A DNA stretch of 64,000 nt from Ryuthela nishihirai (GCA_038380435.1 JAWZYU010000009.1:62215901-62279900), one strand, 5' to 3'; positions 1 to 11,490 are shown, numbered from the stretch's first letter. Numbers and translations: made by a program. Notes: generated by a model from the sequence alone, not told the origin.

Positions 1-129
1 AATAATGCAATAATAATTGCAAATAGAATGAGTAAGCTGAAGATTGCATATCAAGTAAAGTAATATAAGTTGACGAAAAATTATAAAGTGGATTACATAT
101 ATTTATTGAAAATATCAAGTAAAAACTTA

Positions 130-203
130 ATTTTGTTCGTGGGCCACAAAAATTCTTGTTCGAGCCGTATGCGTCCCGCGGGCAGCTAGTTGGACAGCGC
201 TGA
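130..203 (-). mobile_element. hAT-like element end (fragment)
   Basis: Read on the minus strand, this begins CAGCGCTGTCCAACTAGC and continues into a GC-rich stretch in otherwise AT-rich DNA. The CAG(N)GNTGxCCAAC start is typical of one end of many hAT-type elements and their MITEs. No partner end was found inside the window, so the element is truncated or extends beyond the left edge. The family assignment is an inference from the terminal motif only. Confidence 0.35.
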
Positions 204-457
204 TGTACAAAAATCTTTACGACCATTTCGATTCGTATTAGTAGAAGCAGGCAGACTTAGCATTAAAGCATCGTAAAATTGTTTGTTTTATACATAATTG
301 GATAAAAAGTATGTATTTCCAAGAATAATAATATGTAAATATAATATGTAAAGTGTCATTAACTTAATTGCGACACTACTTTGAACTGAAAAACAGAGAA
401 AATTGGTTACCACGATGCATAGATGCACGATGCAAAGAAAAACGTTTATTTAAAATT

Positions 458-735
458 TGGGTTATTTTACCTCCGCGGAACTTTTTTATTTTGTACACAA
501 TAGTCTAAAGGCCAGGTCACAAGGACCCCGAGAAGGTTGGGGCAACGAGATCTGCTGGACAACTGTTAGGAGACAGATGGAAGCCTCCTGTCAAGGCCAT
601 TCAGCGTGTTCTTTAACGTTCACAGGGAATAGCTCCCCCTTACAGGGAAACACGGATTAACATTCCATCCGACGTACGGCGGCCTTTTCAAGCCTGTCGT
701 GTTAGCTACTAACCGAGGGCAGGGAGCTTTGTGTA
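458..735 (-). repeat. SINE family B copy, minus strand
   Basis: Homologous, in reverse orientation, to the tRNA-headed SINE at 7490-7808. Shared blocks are the 3' part (a stretch like ACCTCCGCGGAAC and a GTCACAAGGACCC block) and the conserved centre around GTTCTTTAACGTTCACAGGG. The tRNA-like head is degraded here. Short reading frames in this stretch are incidental. Confidence 0.65.
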
Positions 736-1140
736 GATAAACCCATTCAAAATATTTTTCACAATTAAATCAGAGACAGTACAAGTATACAAATAAAAAA
801 ATTATAATATTCTGAAAATATATACAAATTTTGAGACAATTTGGGAATAAGAACCGAAATTTGCAAAATTTGTAGTTATCGATTTACCGTTCGACAAGCC
901 TATAATATACACTACAGGAAATAAAAAAAATGCAACACTTGTAAGAAGTTATGCAAATGGGACGAAATTTAGGGAGGCGGTAGTATATGTAAATGCATGG
1001 AAATTATCAGGTTTGCAGGATGATCGAAACGATTGGACAGGTGCGTGCTGACGTCACAGGTGCGGAGCAGTCAAACACAGATAAAGGTAACCAAAGCTCA
1101 CTGGTTGACAAAATTTTGTGGAAATTGTTCTAAACCGCTA

Positions 1141-1473
1141 AAAATGCCCCGACGCAGACATCAACAGCAGTTTCAACAATTAACAGACTTTGATCGTGTA
1201 AGAAATATTGGCCTTAGAGAAGCTGGTTTGTCGTACAGAAATGTGGCCAACCTTGTTGGCCGCATTCCTAGCACCATCGTACACATATGGCGCCAGTGGG
1301 TTCAAGAAGGATCCAGCACACACCGACAACAATCAGGAAGACAACGTATGACCACGGAGCGACAGAACCACCATTTGCGATGCATGGCATTGCTTGACAG
1401 ACTCGTGACTACAACGCAACTTCAAAGGAAGTGTCAACAGCTAAACATCGAATACCTACTAGACGGAGGGTAA
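1141..1473 (+). pseudogene. Tc1-like transposase, N-terminal DNA-binding part
   Basis: From the ATG at 1141 the frame reads MPRRRHQQQFQQLTDFDRVR and continues through a helix-turn-helix region (GLREAGLSYRNVANLVGR) and a WxxW-type stretch (IWRQWVQEG). This is the paired-like HTH architecture of Tc1 transposases, which bind the element's own terminal repeats. An upstream in-frame ATG at 1033 adds about 36 residues unlike the family, so the start at 1141 is preferred. The frame is lost after about 110 residues, where the catalytic domain should begin. Confidence 0.75.
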
Positions 1474-1794
1474 AAACAGGCTTTTACAGTTGTCATTTCT
1501 AGCCTATCGTCGGCACTGCGTTCAACCCTCACATCTGCCCACATGCTTGCACATCTTCAGTGATGTCTGCTCATTTCAGTGGTGTCTTCAGTGGTGGTGA
1601 ATTGGAAAGAACAAGAGTGGAGTACCGTAGTGTTTAGTGACAGCTCCAGCACCTGTTATTTGGGTGTATGGTGCCATTAGTCGGACATCTCGGTCACAAC
1701 TGGTCATCATAAGGGGATCTCTAACTGCCCAACGCTATCTTAATAACATTTTGGAGCCAGTGACCGTCCCGTTTGTTCAGCAGCACTAACCTTT

Positions 1795-2101
1795 TACCAG
1801 CAAGATAACGCCCAATACAGCCAGCATTAGTCTGCAGTATCTACACGAACAAAATGTTCAGGTACTACCATGGCCAGCACGCTCGCCGGACCTTTCACCT
1901 ATTGAACACATCTGGAACATGATAGACCAACAGCTTCAACAAAATCCAAGAGGTGCGCCAATCACTGTCACTGAATTGGAACAGTGACGTCGAGCTACTT
2001 GGCGTTCTATCCCTCAGGAGGACATTAAAGAGCTGTACAATAGCCTTTCCCGCCGTATTCATGAATACATTGCTGCGAGTGGCAGTTCAACATCATATTA
2101 A
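1795..2101 (+). pseudogene. Tc1-like transposase, C-terminal catalytic part
   Basis: This is the downstream half of the transposase in copy T1. It shows YQQDNAQ, carrying the second catalytic Asp of the DDE triad, then VLPWPARSPDLSPIEHIWN with the third acidic residue (Glu), and ends in SGSSTSY followed by TAA. The family uses a DD(34)E/D catalytic triad for cut-and-paste transposition. Here the spacing between the second and third acidic residues is disturbed by frame changes, and a TGA follows the ELEQ motif. It is inactive. Confidence 0.75.
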
Positions 2102-2494
2102 TTATACCACTTTACCGAGTAGGTAAAGTGGTAAGTTTCCATATTTTATTTTGATAATGTAACCAATCGCACATCTCAATGTATGCTAACAGTTGTCTGC
2201 GTTTCAATACTCTGGTATTAATCCTTCCAGGTGTTGCAATTTCTTTACTGTAGTGTATATAACTGTATAAAGTATACATAAGAATACTCATTTTTAAAGT
2301 GCTACTTTTTTAACTAATTAAGTAACAAAAATAATTGCATGTACAAAATGTAGACTCTAAGTATCATTTTGTGTTCAAACGGATTTATTGCGGGTGCCTT
2401 TGGCTGCAGATATTCAGCTTCCATATATTTTCGGTTCAGTATATATCTCCTAACACTTGCCACAGCTGCAGTGATTTTTTAAATGCTGTAAAAT

Positions 2495-2790
2495 ACAATT
2501 TCTTTCGGAATAAAAGATGTTTATAATGTATTCCCAAAAAAGTCCAATGGTGCCAAATCGGAACTTTCGGTGGTCACAAGATCGATTCAACTCTACCACG
2601 CAAGCAATTTGGAAATTTGACTCAAGACATTATATGTTTGCTAGCTCCACTGTTATACCAAATCCCCAGGGTCATAACAAGGAAACTTTGAGAATTCTTG
2701 ACATTTTGGATACACAATTATTTTTCTTGCTTAATTTTTAAATAAAATATAAAACTTTAAAATATGCAAACTTTTTTATAATGATCCTAG
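2495..2790 (-). repeat. Deletion derivative of a mariner/Tc-type element (family shared with 17.7 and 18.2 kb)
   Basis: Minus-strand reading gives a degraded transposase end (FQIACVVELNRS, then a stretch equivalent to the SPDL-TPLDFFLWG region). The 2690-2790 segment (CACAATTATTTTTCTTGC and following) matches the terminal sequence at 18500-18590 and, inverted, at 17660-17730. The arrangement of terminal repeat followed at once by the transposase C-terminal region is the same as at 17.66 kb. This suggests one internal-deletion form was copied several times. Confidence 0.5.
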
Positions 2791-4610
2791 TTAAATATAT
2801 ACTGTATGTCTCCAGTTTTGAACCACCTATCATTTTACCTAAAAGCTTTAAATTAAGACGGGTGATATAAATATGTATTTGATTCATTACTGTTGTGTTC
2901 TGCAGAATATAATGCTTCTTAAATTTGTTGGCACTGAAAACACTTAACTGGTTGAGTGAAACATTTAACAGTCAAGTGAAAATACTTAACTGCTTTCTTA
3001 AAATGCCGGGCGAATACGCAATGCTCACGTAGCAACTTACTAAGAATTATAATTTAAAGCCATTAATGTTTCACATCATCACATAAATCAAGTTCAACCA
3101 TTAAAACTTAATTCACACGAAAGGGAATTTGCCGCATTAAGCACTGCCCAAAGACAAAATGTTTAAAAAATGGTTTTATAGCTTGACATGATACTAAATA
3201 AAACCAATATTGACATAGAAACAATAAAAACATCCATTTTTATCTCGGTGATTTCTGGTAGAGAATGGTTTTACGGTCTTCCAAGCTAATGACCCGCATC
3301 TTTTGGAGACGCAGGCAGGCCAGTCTTATCTGAAAACTCCACTGCAATGTCCACAACAAGCGTAGGCCATCGCACTAGCACATAATTTCTCGGGGAGACA
3401 CAATCTGTCTTACTTTCTGCAGACATTTCGCTCTCCTACTCAGTCTCTATCTCTTCAGATTATAAGAGTTTGTTCTTGTTCACCCAGGCTATACTGGCAA
3501 AAAGCCAGGTCCCCGCTGGGTCGTTCCGAATGATACATCTACTACTTCGGCCGCAAACTCACCACATTCCCATCAAAATCCATGGCCCTAGTAAACGAAA
3601 AGATAAAATTAGTCAAATTTATAAATTCGTATCTTTTTGCATTCCTAGCTGCCATAAATTTCTGTCTAATAGAACTTGCATGACGTTTTTGCGCATATGT
3701 AATGTGCTCATCTCTTTCGCATATGACGTTAGTGCTGACATTATGTTTGTAGAGTTTCATCACAAATTAAATTTCGTGAAATATTAAAGTTTTTCTCTAC
3801 GTTCTGAATTACGAAACTGTTCTGTTTTAAGGAAAAGGTTTGTTTCGGAAAAGGGTAATATATTCTATGTCTGTATTACTCACAAATGTTTTCCAGACTT
3901 ACAAATTGTGTTAATCTTCTAGAAATGCATTAACGACGTGATGAGACTTCGTGCTGAGAATGTACAATTCGCGTATTACATCAATTTCCTATTAAAAGAA
4001 ATATAATCAGCAAGAAAAAAATAAATCTAAATTATTCATTCTGAGAATAATAAATATTTCAACTACACACCAACTACTTGAAAGCCAAGTTTTCTAATTA
4101 AAATACATTTAATCATATTCTGAAAGTATTGTGTTATATTTTCGTTAGTAATTTTTACTTCACTTATCAGAGATGAGAGCAACCTGAGGAAACGTTTCCA
4201 TTAATTAGCAGCTAGAGGTTATGTACTACTGGTCAGTATTATTAATGAAATATATGGATTGTGATGAATGAAATGTAAGGAACATAATAAAAATCGTACA
4301 TATGAAGAAAATATAAAGAGCGTTACAAATGATGGTCATAGTGTGATTGTTTAAATAGGGGTTTTGTGATCATACTGATCGGTATGGAATCTACGATGTT
4401 TTAACCCAAGCCTTTGATCCAGGACGTTTCGACCCTACAACATTTCGTCTCATCGAGTCTCAACTACACTATTTTCAAATAATAAACTTTTTTTCTTCTT
4501 TTTATTCTCAGTTATAAATTAAAGAACAGCAACAAATCCCTACTAAGAATACAAAGTTTTACTTCACCTATAAAACATTTAAAAAATCGTCGGTTCAAAG
4601 ATTTTTTCAT
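2791..4610. other. Mostly unassigned AT-rich DNA
   Basis: Apart from the short minus-strand frame at 3286-3426, I see no recognisable gene or repeat here. The stretch 3290-3560 is richer in G+C than its surroundings. The rest is AT-rich with frequent stops in all frames. Confidence 0.5.
3286..3426 (-). CDS. Possible first exon or small ORF, 46 codons, unrecognised
   Basis: The minus strand reads MSAESKTDCVSPRNYVLVRW and continues to KTGLPASPKDAGH before TAG. The composition looks protein-like and is moderately GC-rich. The region just upstream on the same strand (about 3450-3465) contains CTTATAATCT, a TATA-like string, so a promoter and first exon are possible. No family is recognised. Short frames of this size occur by chance, so this is a candidate only. 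Confidence 0.2.
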   Translation of the reverse strand: MSAESKTDCVSPRNYVLVRWPTLVVDIAVEFSDKTGLPASPKDAGH

Positions 4611-4850
4611 TCTCCATTCCATAATGGATGGCACAGTGGTAGCTCGGTGATTCGCAATGACACATACAGGGTATGGTCTCGGACTGGTATGGGTGCTTCT
4701 CTGTAAATCAAATAGAGGCAGTGGTCAGCAGTGACTTCGGTCTTAGTGGGGCAAGGCCAACTAGAAAGACAGGCCATGACACTGAGGCGATCCTCAACCG
4801 TCACGTGATCAACTTAGTCCGGTAGCTGCAAAACGCCACTCGATTCGTTC
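4611..4850 (+). repeat. SINE family C copy
   Basis: Begins with a tRNA A-box-like stretch (TGGCACAGTGGTAGC). Its body shares GAAAGACAGGCCATGACACT and CACGTGATCAACTTAGTCCG with the reverse complement of 11388-11490. Two copies of the same sequence in opposite orientation, one with a tRNA-like head, indicate a dispersed SINE. The B-box is not clear. Confidence 0.5.
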
Positions 4851-6694
4851 GCACAGAACCTTGTATCTGGTTTTTGCGATTTTATTTCGCTTTTTTTCGT
4901 ATCGTTAAATCACATGAAAAATTACTTGTGTAGAACAAATAATGGCTGTATTCTTTTTCCACTTTTTTGTTTAGCCTTTTATATAAGCGAATTTAAATTT
5001 GATAGTTAATTTAAAACTAGCTGATTTTTACAAGAAACCTAATTTTTTTTCTTTCTTCATACCCCATTTAATATAATTTGTGATAATTCTTAAAATACCA
5101 GCAGTTTCCTTAAAAAAAATTAAAGGCATAATATTATAGTGTTTAGAATAAAGAACAAAATCAGAAAACCAGAGGTGGTGGTTTGGGATATGTATATACA
5201 AATATATATAATTTTTAAATTCTTTTTTTAAAAACATTTAACAACTGCAAGGCATTGATTCAGAATACACCACTGGTTTTCATTTACTTACCAGTTGCGG
5301 TATCCTTAATATTTACTTATTGAGTACATTTTTTTAATCTTTTGAAAAAGAAATCGCCCGACCCAAATATAATTTAAAAAATATATACTTTCAGTGGTCA
5401 CTTAGATAAATTTCCATGATATGCAAGCAGTAATCGAGATTTTACAGTGCAATAACTTCTTAAAATTATTAAGGAAAATTGTGACAGTAGCTACGTTGCA
5501 CGTTTGGTATTTAATTATGGAATATTTAATACCAGTTATTCCACTTTATATAACTGCTGTCGCATAAACAGGTTGAAATGGAAGCAATAACCGGTACATT
5601 AAACTTTAGTAAGATAAATACTGTGAAAAGTATGAATACATTTTAGTAGTTCACATACTAATTTCCATCAATTTTGAACGAGCCAAGTTAAATATTTCTA
5701 CCTTCATAACTATTTAAATACTGAACCTCATATTTCTAAAAACCTAGATTTAATGGTTTATTTTCAATTGCATTTTCCTATGAAAAGCACAATGAAAAAA
5801 TTGCTGTGCCCTATTGACAGAAGTGTACCTAATAAAGTGACTGCTTAGCACTTCTGATTGCCACATTTAATAGGACAGTTTAAAGAACAGAAACGGCATA
5901 TTTGATAGGAATGAACATATTTTTCATCTTTATTTGAGGTAGTTTACAACAAATTATTTTCAGTGCAAACATGGGCATAATGTCCCTGAGGCAACATAAT
6001 GCAAATACAGTGAGGAATATACAGGTTTGAATAAAACTTGTACTGTATTCAGCAGTAATATTTTAGAATATGATACAGAAAATTACAAAACTCATAAAAA
6101 ATTAAGATTTTCTGCATATTGATTTTAACAATATACTAGTGTATATCACAGCTTTGGAATATATTTAAGTAAATATTTCACTACACTTTTTTTTGTTTCT
6201 TTTCAACTCATAAAAGATGCCCAATGAAGATGTGACAAGAAATATATTAGATCATGTAATATCAGTTCATTATAAAACATTTATCTAGTAAATTGATTTT
6301 AATGAAAATTATGTATCTCTTCTTAAAAGACTCATACATAATCTAGAACATGAAAGATATCCTAAAATTCATTAATTTTTCACTCGCATAACACATTACA
6401 GCTTCTGAAAGAACATAATATACTGCAAAAGTAATTTTCAGACACTAAATTTTGCCAACATTCTTGGCACTCAATAAATTTGTTTAAATTTCTTACCGAA
6501 TTTCTAATGATAATAAACAACATAAGCAACTCAAAAGCAAACACTTGACTAGGTTGACATTATTTTTAAAGTCATATTTATGAAGTTACAAAATTTGATT
6601 AACTGATCAGTCATTTAATATTGAAAAGGATCAATACAACCTAATTCTCATGAACCACCTGAAATAAGCAATATATAATATAGATAATATTTCT
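4851..6694. other. Unassigned AT-rich DNA
   Basis: No gene, SINE head or terminal repeat recognised. Stops are frequent in all frames and simple A/T runs are common. Confidence 0.5.
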
Positions 6695-6840
6695 TCAAAT
6701 TGAGAATGTCAGTAAAAGGATGATTATTTTATTTAGAGCAAATAATGGGTGTTGCAAACTGATGACGAGTCAGATTGAACACCTATATCTAAGAGATAAT
6801 GTTGAACCCAAAAAAAATAACTTGTTGGTTACAACAGTTT
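6695..6840 (+). repeat. Unnamed dispersed repeat R1, copy 1
   Basis: Shares AAAAGGATGATTATTTTAT, a block around GAGTCAGATTGAA, and ATGTTGAACCC with the reverse complement of 8320-8480. A weaker third copy lies at 7190-7290. No coding potential or tRNA boxes are seen, so its class is unknown. Confidence 0.5.
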
Positions 6841-7189
6841 AAAATGGTATAAAAATTAGTGTCATTTTTCCTTCACAGAATATTGGTAAAATTCAGCTTT
6901 CATAACTCTTTAAAAAGGTATATTAAAGGTTCTAAAGGTTATGTATTTTCAGGTGAATAGGAGAAAATGAATTAAAGAGAATACGAATTTTACATCTTTC
7001 AAATACATGTATGAGCCTGAAGCATAACAATGGGAGAACACATTAGTTAATCATGCATAATTTATTTACTGCATAGGCTCAGGTAATAAATATGTTAAGA
7101 CAGAGAATATTGCTGTTTGCAAAGTCAAAATTAATAGATTATTGTAAATGGCATATTAAGTTCAAGGTACAAAAATTGCCAAATAATAT

Positions 7190-7290
7190 AATTTTTTTTG
7201 AGTGACTTGACTAAGGAATTCAAACCTGGGAACTGGATACCAATATGCAACAGATAATATTGAATCCACAAACAACTTTTTTTCTTCTTT
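7190..7290 (+). repeat. Unnamed dispersed repeat R1, diverged copy
   Basis: Blocks such as GACTTGACTAAGGAATTCAA and CCAATATGCAACAGATAATA align with the reverse complement of 8340-8400 and with 6760-6830. The match is weak and broken. Confidence 0.35.
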
Positions 7291-7489
7291 ATAATTATAG
7301 AAATGTATTATGTGCTCATATATATCAACATATATTATATTTCTTTTCGAAAATCTCTAGCTAGCAATCACAGCCAGATAAAGCAAGCATTATATATTCA
7401 TATATATAATACTGTTAAATTACAGTCCATAAATACTCTCAACCTCATAGAGCTGTATTGTCGTGTGAAAATCCAGTAAAACTCTTGGT

Positions 7490-7808
7490 GGCACAGTGGC
7501 AGGTGTGGCTCAGTTGGTAGAATGCCAGATTCATAATCTGCTGTTCCCAGGTTTGAATCCCATCTGGGATCTTATCTGTCAATAGGGGACACTGATGGGT
7601 TTGGAAAAGACACCATCTATAGAATGAGACATTAAGCCATGGGCCCCATACCCTGTGTATGTTAAAGAACACTCTGGATAGCCTTGATGGGAGGCTACCA
7701 CCTCTCCAGTGTGCTGCCTCCCCTAAACTATCAGCCCTTGGGAACTGTCCATTTAGCCCATTGTATGAAAGGAACTGCCATTCAGAGGTTAATAAAAAAC
7801 AACTGGTA
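7490..7808 (+). repeat. SINE family B, best full-length copy, tRNA-Met-like head
   Basis: The head resembles an elongator tRNA-Met. It has an A-box TGTGGCTCAGTTGGTAGAAT, an anticodon-loop region with CAT in CAGATTCATAATCTG, and a B-box GGTTTGAATCC. A conserved non-tRNA body of about 220 bp follows, containing GTTAAAGAACACTCTGGATA and a tail block GGGAACTGTCCATTTAGCCC. Other copies sit at 458, 19421, 36600, 37738, 42411 and 57110. Such elements are transcribed by RNA polymerase III from the internal boxes and mobilised by a partner LINE. Confidence 0.85.
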
Positions 7809-7837
7809 GACACATAGTATTCTAATATATACATAGT

Positions 7838-8035
7838 ATATGGCCGAGTGGTTAGCGCACTTGGCTACTGATCTAAGGGACCTGGGTTCGAGCCCCGGGT
7901 AAGGCATGGCTGTTTGTGTCGTTTTTCTGCCGAGGTCCTGCCGTCCTCTCAGACCTTCTACTATGGCATATAAACTGACAGGCTCCTGTCAGACCTCTGT
8001 GGCAAGCAGCTGCTTGAGGGGGTATTTTTTTTGTA
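7838..8035 (+). repeat. SINE family A, full-length copy
   Basis: The tRNA-like head has an A-box TGGCCGAGTGGTTAGC and a B-box GGTTCGAGCCC, both close to pol III consensus. The body contains GAGGTCCTGCCGTCCTCTCA and the palindrome-like GACAGGCTCCTGTC. It ends in GCTTGAGGGGGTATTT plus a T-rich tail. It lies about 30 bp after a family B SINE. Four more partial copies are in the window. Confidence 0.85.
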
Positions 8036-8319
8036 TTTTGTGTTGCATTAGATTTTTTTATAAACCTTTAGAATGATTTTGTAAATAAAACTGTAATTTT
8101 CATTAGGTAATGGTTATAAACTGAAAGTCCACTCTCACTACAAGTATTCAGCAATATAAATTAATATCTGATTAATTAAATTTTAATGTTTCCATACTAT
8201 TTTTGAATTTAAGCTTTAATGACATTATCTGCTATTTCATGGACATAAAAACAACATAAAAATTTTTTTTTTCCCATAGAATAACCAAAAATTAAAGGGT
8301 TTTAAATTTAGAAGAAATT

Positions 8320-8480
8320 CATTAAATTAGAAAGAAAAATAACTGGTTTTGGGTTCAACAATATCTTTTGCATATTGGATTTCAATCTGACTAAGCCATT
8401 AATAGTAACATCTATTATCTGATCTACATAAAATAATAAATAATCATCCTTTTATTGACATTTTCAATTTCAAAAATTGT
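8320..8480 (-). repeat. Unnamed dispersed repeat R1, inverted copy
   Basis: The reverse complement matches 6695-6840 over about 140 bp with indels. The two copies form a 1.6-kb-spaced inverted pair enclosing two SINEs. Confidence 0.5.
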
Positions 8481-8782
8481 GATCGACATGATATACTCTA
8501 AAGACTGATAAAACCTGTTCCTATGGATACATAGTTACTCTACCTAGATATATGAAATATATATATTATGAATAAGAATACAAGTACAAATTTTGCAGTT
8601 CAAACAAGTGCTGATAGCATATTTATGTCTAAACTACTTTTCCCTTCAACGTATAAAACTTATTAGCTCAAAAACAAAAAAGATTGCCAAGAGAATTGTT
8701 TGTGCAAAGAATATCAAACATGGACTCGACAATTTTTGTGGGCAACGACAAATATCTGGTTTGCCCCTTAAAAATAAAAAAG

Positions 8783-8924
8783 TACCCCCTCAAGCAACTG
8801 CTTGCCACATAGGTCTGACAGGAGCCTGTCAGTTTACATGCCATAGTAGAAGGTCTGAGCAGATGGCAGGACCTCAGCAGAAAAACAACATGCACATCCA
8901 TGCCTTACCCGGGGCTCGAACCCA
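8783..8924 (-). repeat. SINE family A copy, 5' truncated
   Basis: The reverse complement of the family A body is nearly complete, from the GGGGGTA tail back to the B-box. The A-box is missing. The plus-strand reading frame covering it is antisense to the SINE and not a gene. Confidence 0.8.
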
Positions 8925-9101
8925 GTTTATGAAATGAAAAATGCTAGCATTCAGTAATTAACCTGATCATCGACACATTTATAGCAATTTGCAAAAGTAT
9001 TAAATATGAGTAGTTAAAATATCAAATAATTCATGCTCTCAACTTCAAAACTAGGCCAAACAAATTGTATTGTGTTTGTGATCAAAGGAACATGAATTGA
9101 A

Positions 9102-9245
9102 GTCCCAGGTAAGGCATGGATGTTTGTATTGCGTCTTTCTGCTGAGATCACACCTTCCTCTCAGACCTCTAAGGCATATTACACTGGCAGGCTCCTGTCA
9201 GACCTCTGTGGGAAGCAGTTGTTTGAGGAGGTATTTATATTTTTC
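9102..9245 (+). repeat. SINE family A copy, 5' truncated
   Basis: Starts at CCAGGTAAGGCATGGATG, just after the B-box region, and runs to GAGGAGGTATTTATA. It ends about 40 bp from the THAP-like frame at 9288-9410, so its insertion may have damaged that locus. Confidence 0.8.
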
Positions 9246-9287
9246 ATGTAAAACATTTGCATCAATAAAGTCGAAAAAAAAATTCAG

Positions 9288-9410
9288 TTAATTAGTTTTC
9301 CAATGCCATTCGCTGCGCTGGGGCTCTTGTTTAGGAATAGTAAAAGTTGAGGTATGTTGTTCTCCATCATAGTTGGACCGGCATCCAGCAACACTACAGT
9401 GTCTAGGCAT
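9288..9410 (-). CDS. THAP-type zinc-finger exon or fragment, 40 codons
   Basis: The minus strand reads MPRHCSVAGCRSNYDGEQH, then STFTIPK, then SEW, then TAA. THAP domains start with M-P-x-x-C-x(4)-C, carry an F-P-K/x-D stretch, and have a conserved Trp before the third Cys and the His. The first Cys pair (residues 5 and 10), the F-x-I-P-K stretch and the Trp are visible; the second zinc-ligand pair is not. THAP domains bind DNA in host factors and in P-type transposases. This could be a first exon whose splice donor I cannot place, or a truncated relic cut by the nearby SINE. It is the strongest host-gene-like signal in the window. Confidence 0.5.
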   Translation of the reverse strand: MPRHCSVAGCRSNYDGEQHTSTFTIPKQEPQRSEWHWKTN

Positions 9411-9570
9411 GATTTCCTCACCTATGAATTGTAAGGGACCAGTAAATTATTCTATTCACATTCCTCTTTACGTCAAAAAAGTAAAAGTACTGAGCAACTT
9501 ACAACATTAAATGTGGTTTTCATTCTTTGATGAATAAAATGTGAATATTACTACAAATCATTGACTAATT

Positions 9571-9790
9571 ATCTTAATAGTCATGGTATGTAAGAGAATT
9601 AAAAGTCTGTAGCTCTATATAATGATTGAAATTCTTGTTAATGATAAAAATTTGGGAACTAATGTAATACATAATCTTAATATTTAATAGTTATGGTATG
9701 CAAGAGAATGGAAAGTGTGCAGCTCTATATAATAAGTGAAATTTTTTTAGTGATAAAAATTTGTGAATTAATGTAATACGTTGTACATTT
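9571..9790 (+). repeat. Tandem duplication, 2 copies of about 110 bp
   Basis: The blocks TCATGGTATGTAAGAGAAT (from 9581) and TTATGGTATGCAAGAGAAT (from 9691) each lead into GCTCTATATAAT, then TGATAAAAATTTG, then TAATGTAATAC. The copies have diverged moderately, so the duplication is not recent. Confidence 0.75.
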
Positions 9791-11387
9791 TGCAGGTCTC
9801 ATATGGTGTTATTCACAGAAACAAAAAAAAAGCCATAGTTATCAAACAAATAAAAACAACACAAGCATCATTTATTAACTGCACAAGTAACATTTCTGTT
9901 CATACTACTTTATCAGTGCTGTTAAAGTAGTCAAAATCATTTTCAATTAGAAACAAGTCAGTTATGAATTTGGTCAATATTATTAACTCATGTACCAGGC
10001 AGGAAATTTACTAAATCTGAACATTAAAAAAAAAACTTGTCAGCAGGAATTAAAAATCATGATTGATCAATTGTTTATTAAACAGAACATTCTATCACCT
10101 ATAGCAAAGCTTTGTTTATATGATTCGAAAAACAGGATATATTAATTGGCTATTCCCCTAATAATCTAATGAAGGCCACAGAAAAATTCAATATTGATTT
10201 CTCAGACAATAATTAGTATGGTGACTATAAAATACCTCTAAGGTGATACAGCAAGGTAGGTAAATATAGGGCCATATCATGGCTGTATCAGAAAACTCAG
10301 TGCAAAAGAGAAATGATTTACTCAAGAGATCTGGTAGCTACTCTCAAAGCAAAATCACGTAACAAAATGTTACTTAAGTTTTAAAAAGCAATTGCTCATT
10401 TCTCAACTCATATAATAATTGTGTAACACATTAGTAATATTTATGTATAATTGCACTGCCACTTTAAAATGTGACTTTTACCAGAGCATTAAAAAAAACT
10501 GTAATTTGATAAACCAGTGATAAGAGGCATGAGTTTAATAGCAAAATATCATGGATAAATTAAAATATGCTGTTATTAGCAATGAAAGAATAAGTTTTTG
10601 CAATTTCTGCATTTAAAATATTGTCAATTAATACCAGAGGTCCCTATGCTCAGATCAGATTTTATGATCATATCTATGCAAGTAACATATATAAAAGTTA
10701 CTGAACAGTTGTGTTTAGTATTCACAAAGATTACATTTGATTATTGATAGCATTTCATATCACAACTGTGCTCTTTCGATGGCACTATTCAAATATAAAA
10801 ATTTAAAGGACATTAAGTTCTGCTCTGAAATAATTCTAAAAGTTAATTTCAGCAAAGGAATCTACGACGTTACCTGTTAATTTAAAGCATATATTAGAAA
10901 AAATAGTTTTTACTATACAAAACATTGGAAAATTTATTTGCAGTTTAATACTTAAAAAAATAAATCAGGGGATTCAAAAATAACTATTGTAGCGGTTCAT
11001 ATTTCGATACGGGCAATTTCAATTTTTCACTCTATAAAAAAATTACGTATATTACTAAGTTTAATTCCTTCAATTTTTTCAATCAAAACAGCGATAAGTT
11101 ATATAAGGGCAGCCAAAAAAGTTTCTAACTTAATGAAAGACCATCTCATTCAACACACCATCATTCAACACGTTGAAACTAGGCCTAAGAGAGCAATGCA
11201 CTCAAAACACTTTTCAAGCACTAAATAATTACCTTTATCAAACCACTAACTACAGGAAATATTTCATGCTACAAATAATAATAATAATGAGAAATGCTTA
11301 CCTCTTTGGGGTAATCCAAATGTAGTTTGAAGAAAAACACTTTTGCAGTCCCATTTCCACAATGAACGAAGCAAGCGACTATATCAT
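9791..11387. other. Unassigned AT-rich DNA
   Basis: No gene, repeat family or RNA gene recognised. A short (AAT)n-like run lies at about 11275-11290. Confidence 0.5.
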
Positions 11388-11490
11388 GCACCTCGGACTA
11401 AGTTGATCACGTGATATTCCAGTGTCATGGCCTGTCTTTCGCGTGGGCCTCGTAGTGGGGCCTGTCCTTGTATGAGAAGTCTTGTAGAAA
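11388..11490 (-). repeat. SINE family C copy, truncated
   Basis: The reverse complement shares GAAAGACAGGCCATGACACT and CACGTGATCAACTTAGTCCG with 4750-4825. The head is missing. Confidence 0.5.

Larger units (their letters stand above)
910..2255 (+). mobile_element. Tc1-like DNA transposon (copy T1), full length but dead
   Basis: The two ends match as inverted repeats: CACTACAGGAAATAAA on the left and the reverse complement of TTTCTTTACTGTAGTG on the right. Both are flanked by TA (908-909 and 2256-2257), the Tc1/mariner target duplication. The length of 1346 bp is normal for Tc1. The interior holds the two halves of a transposase with a broken middle, so the copy is non-autonomous now. It is a different family from the Tc1-like copies at 22 kb, 28 kb and 31 kb, which have other terminal repeats. 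Confidence 0.85.

Noticed and set aside
7445..7834. A 129-codon minus-strand gene
   Set aside because: It is antisense to the SINE family B copy, including its tRNA-like head.
7839..7912. A tRNA gene
   Set aside because: A and B boxes are good, but the segment continues into the SINE A body shared with four other copies, and the ends do not pair as a tRNA acceptor stem.
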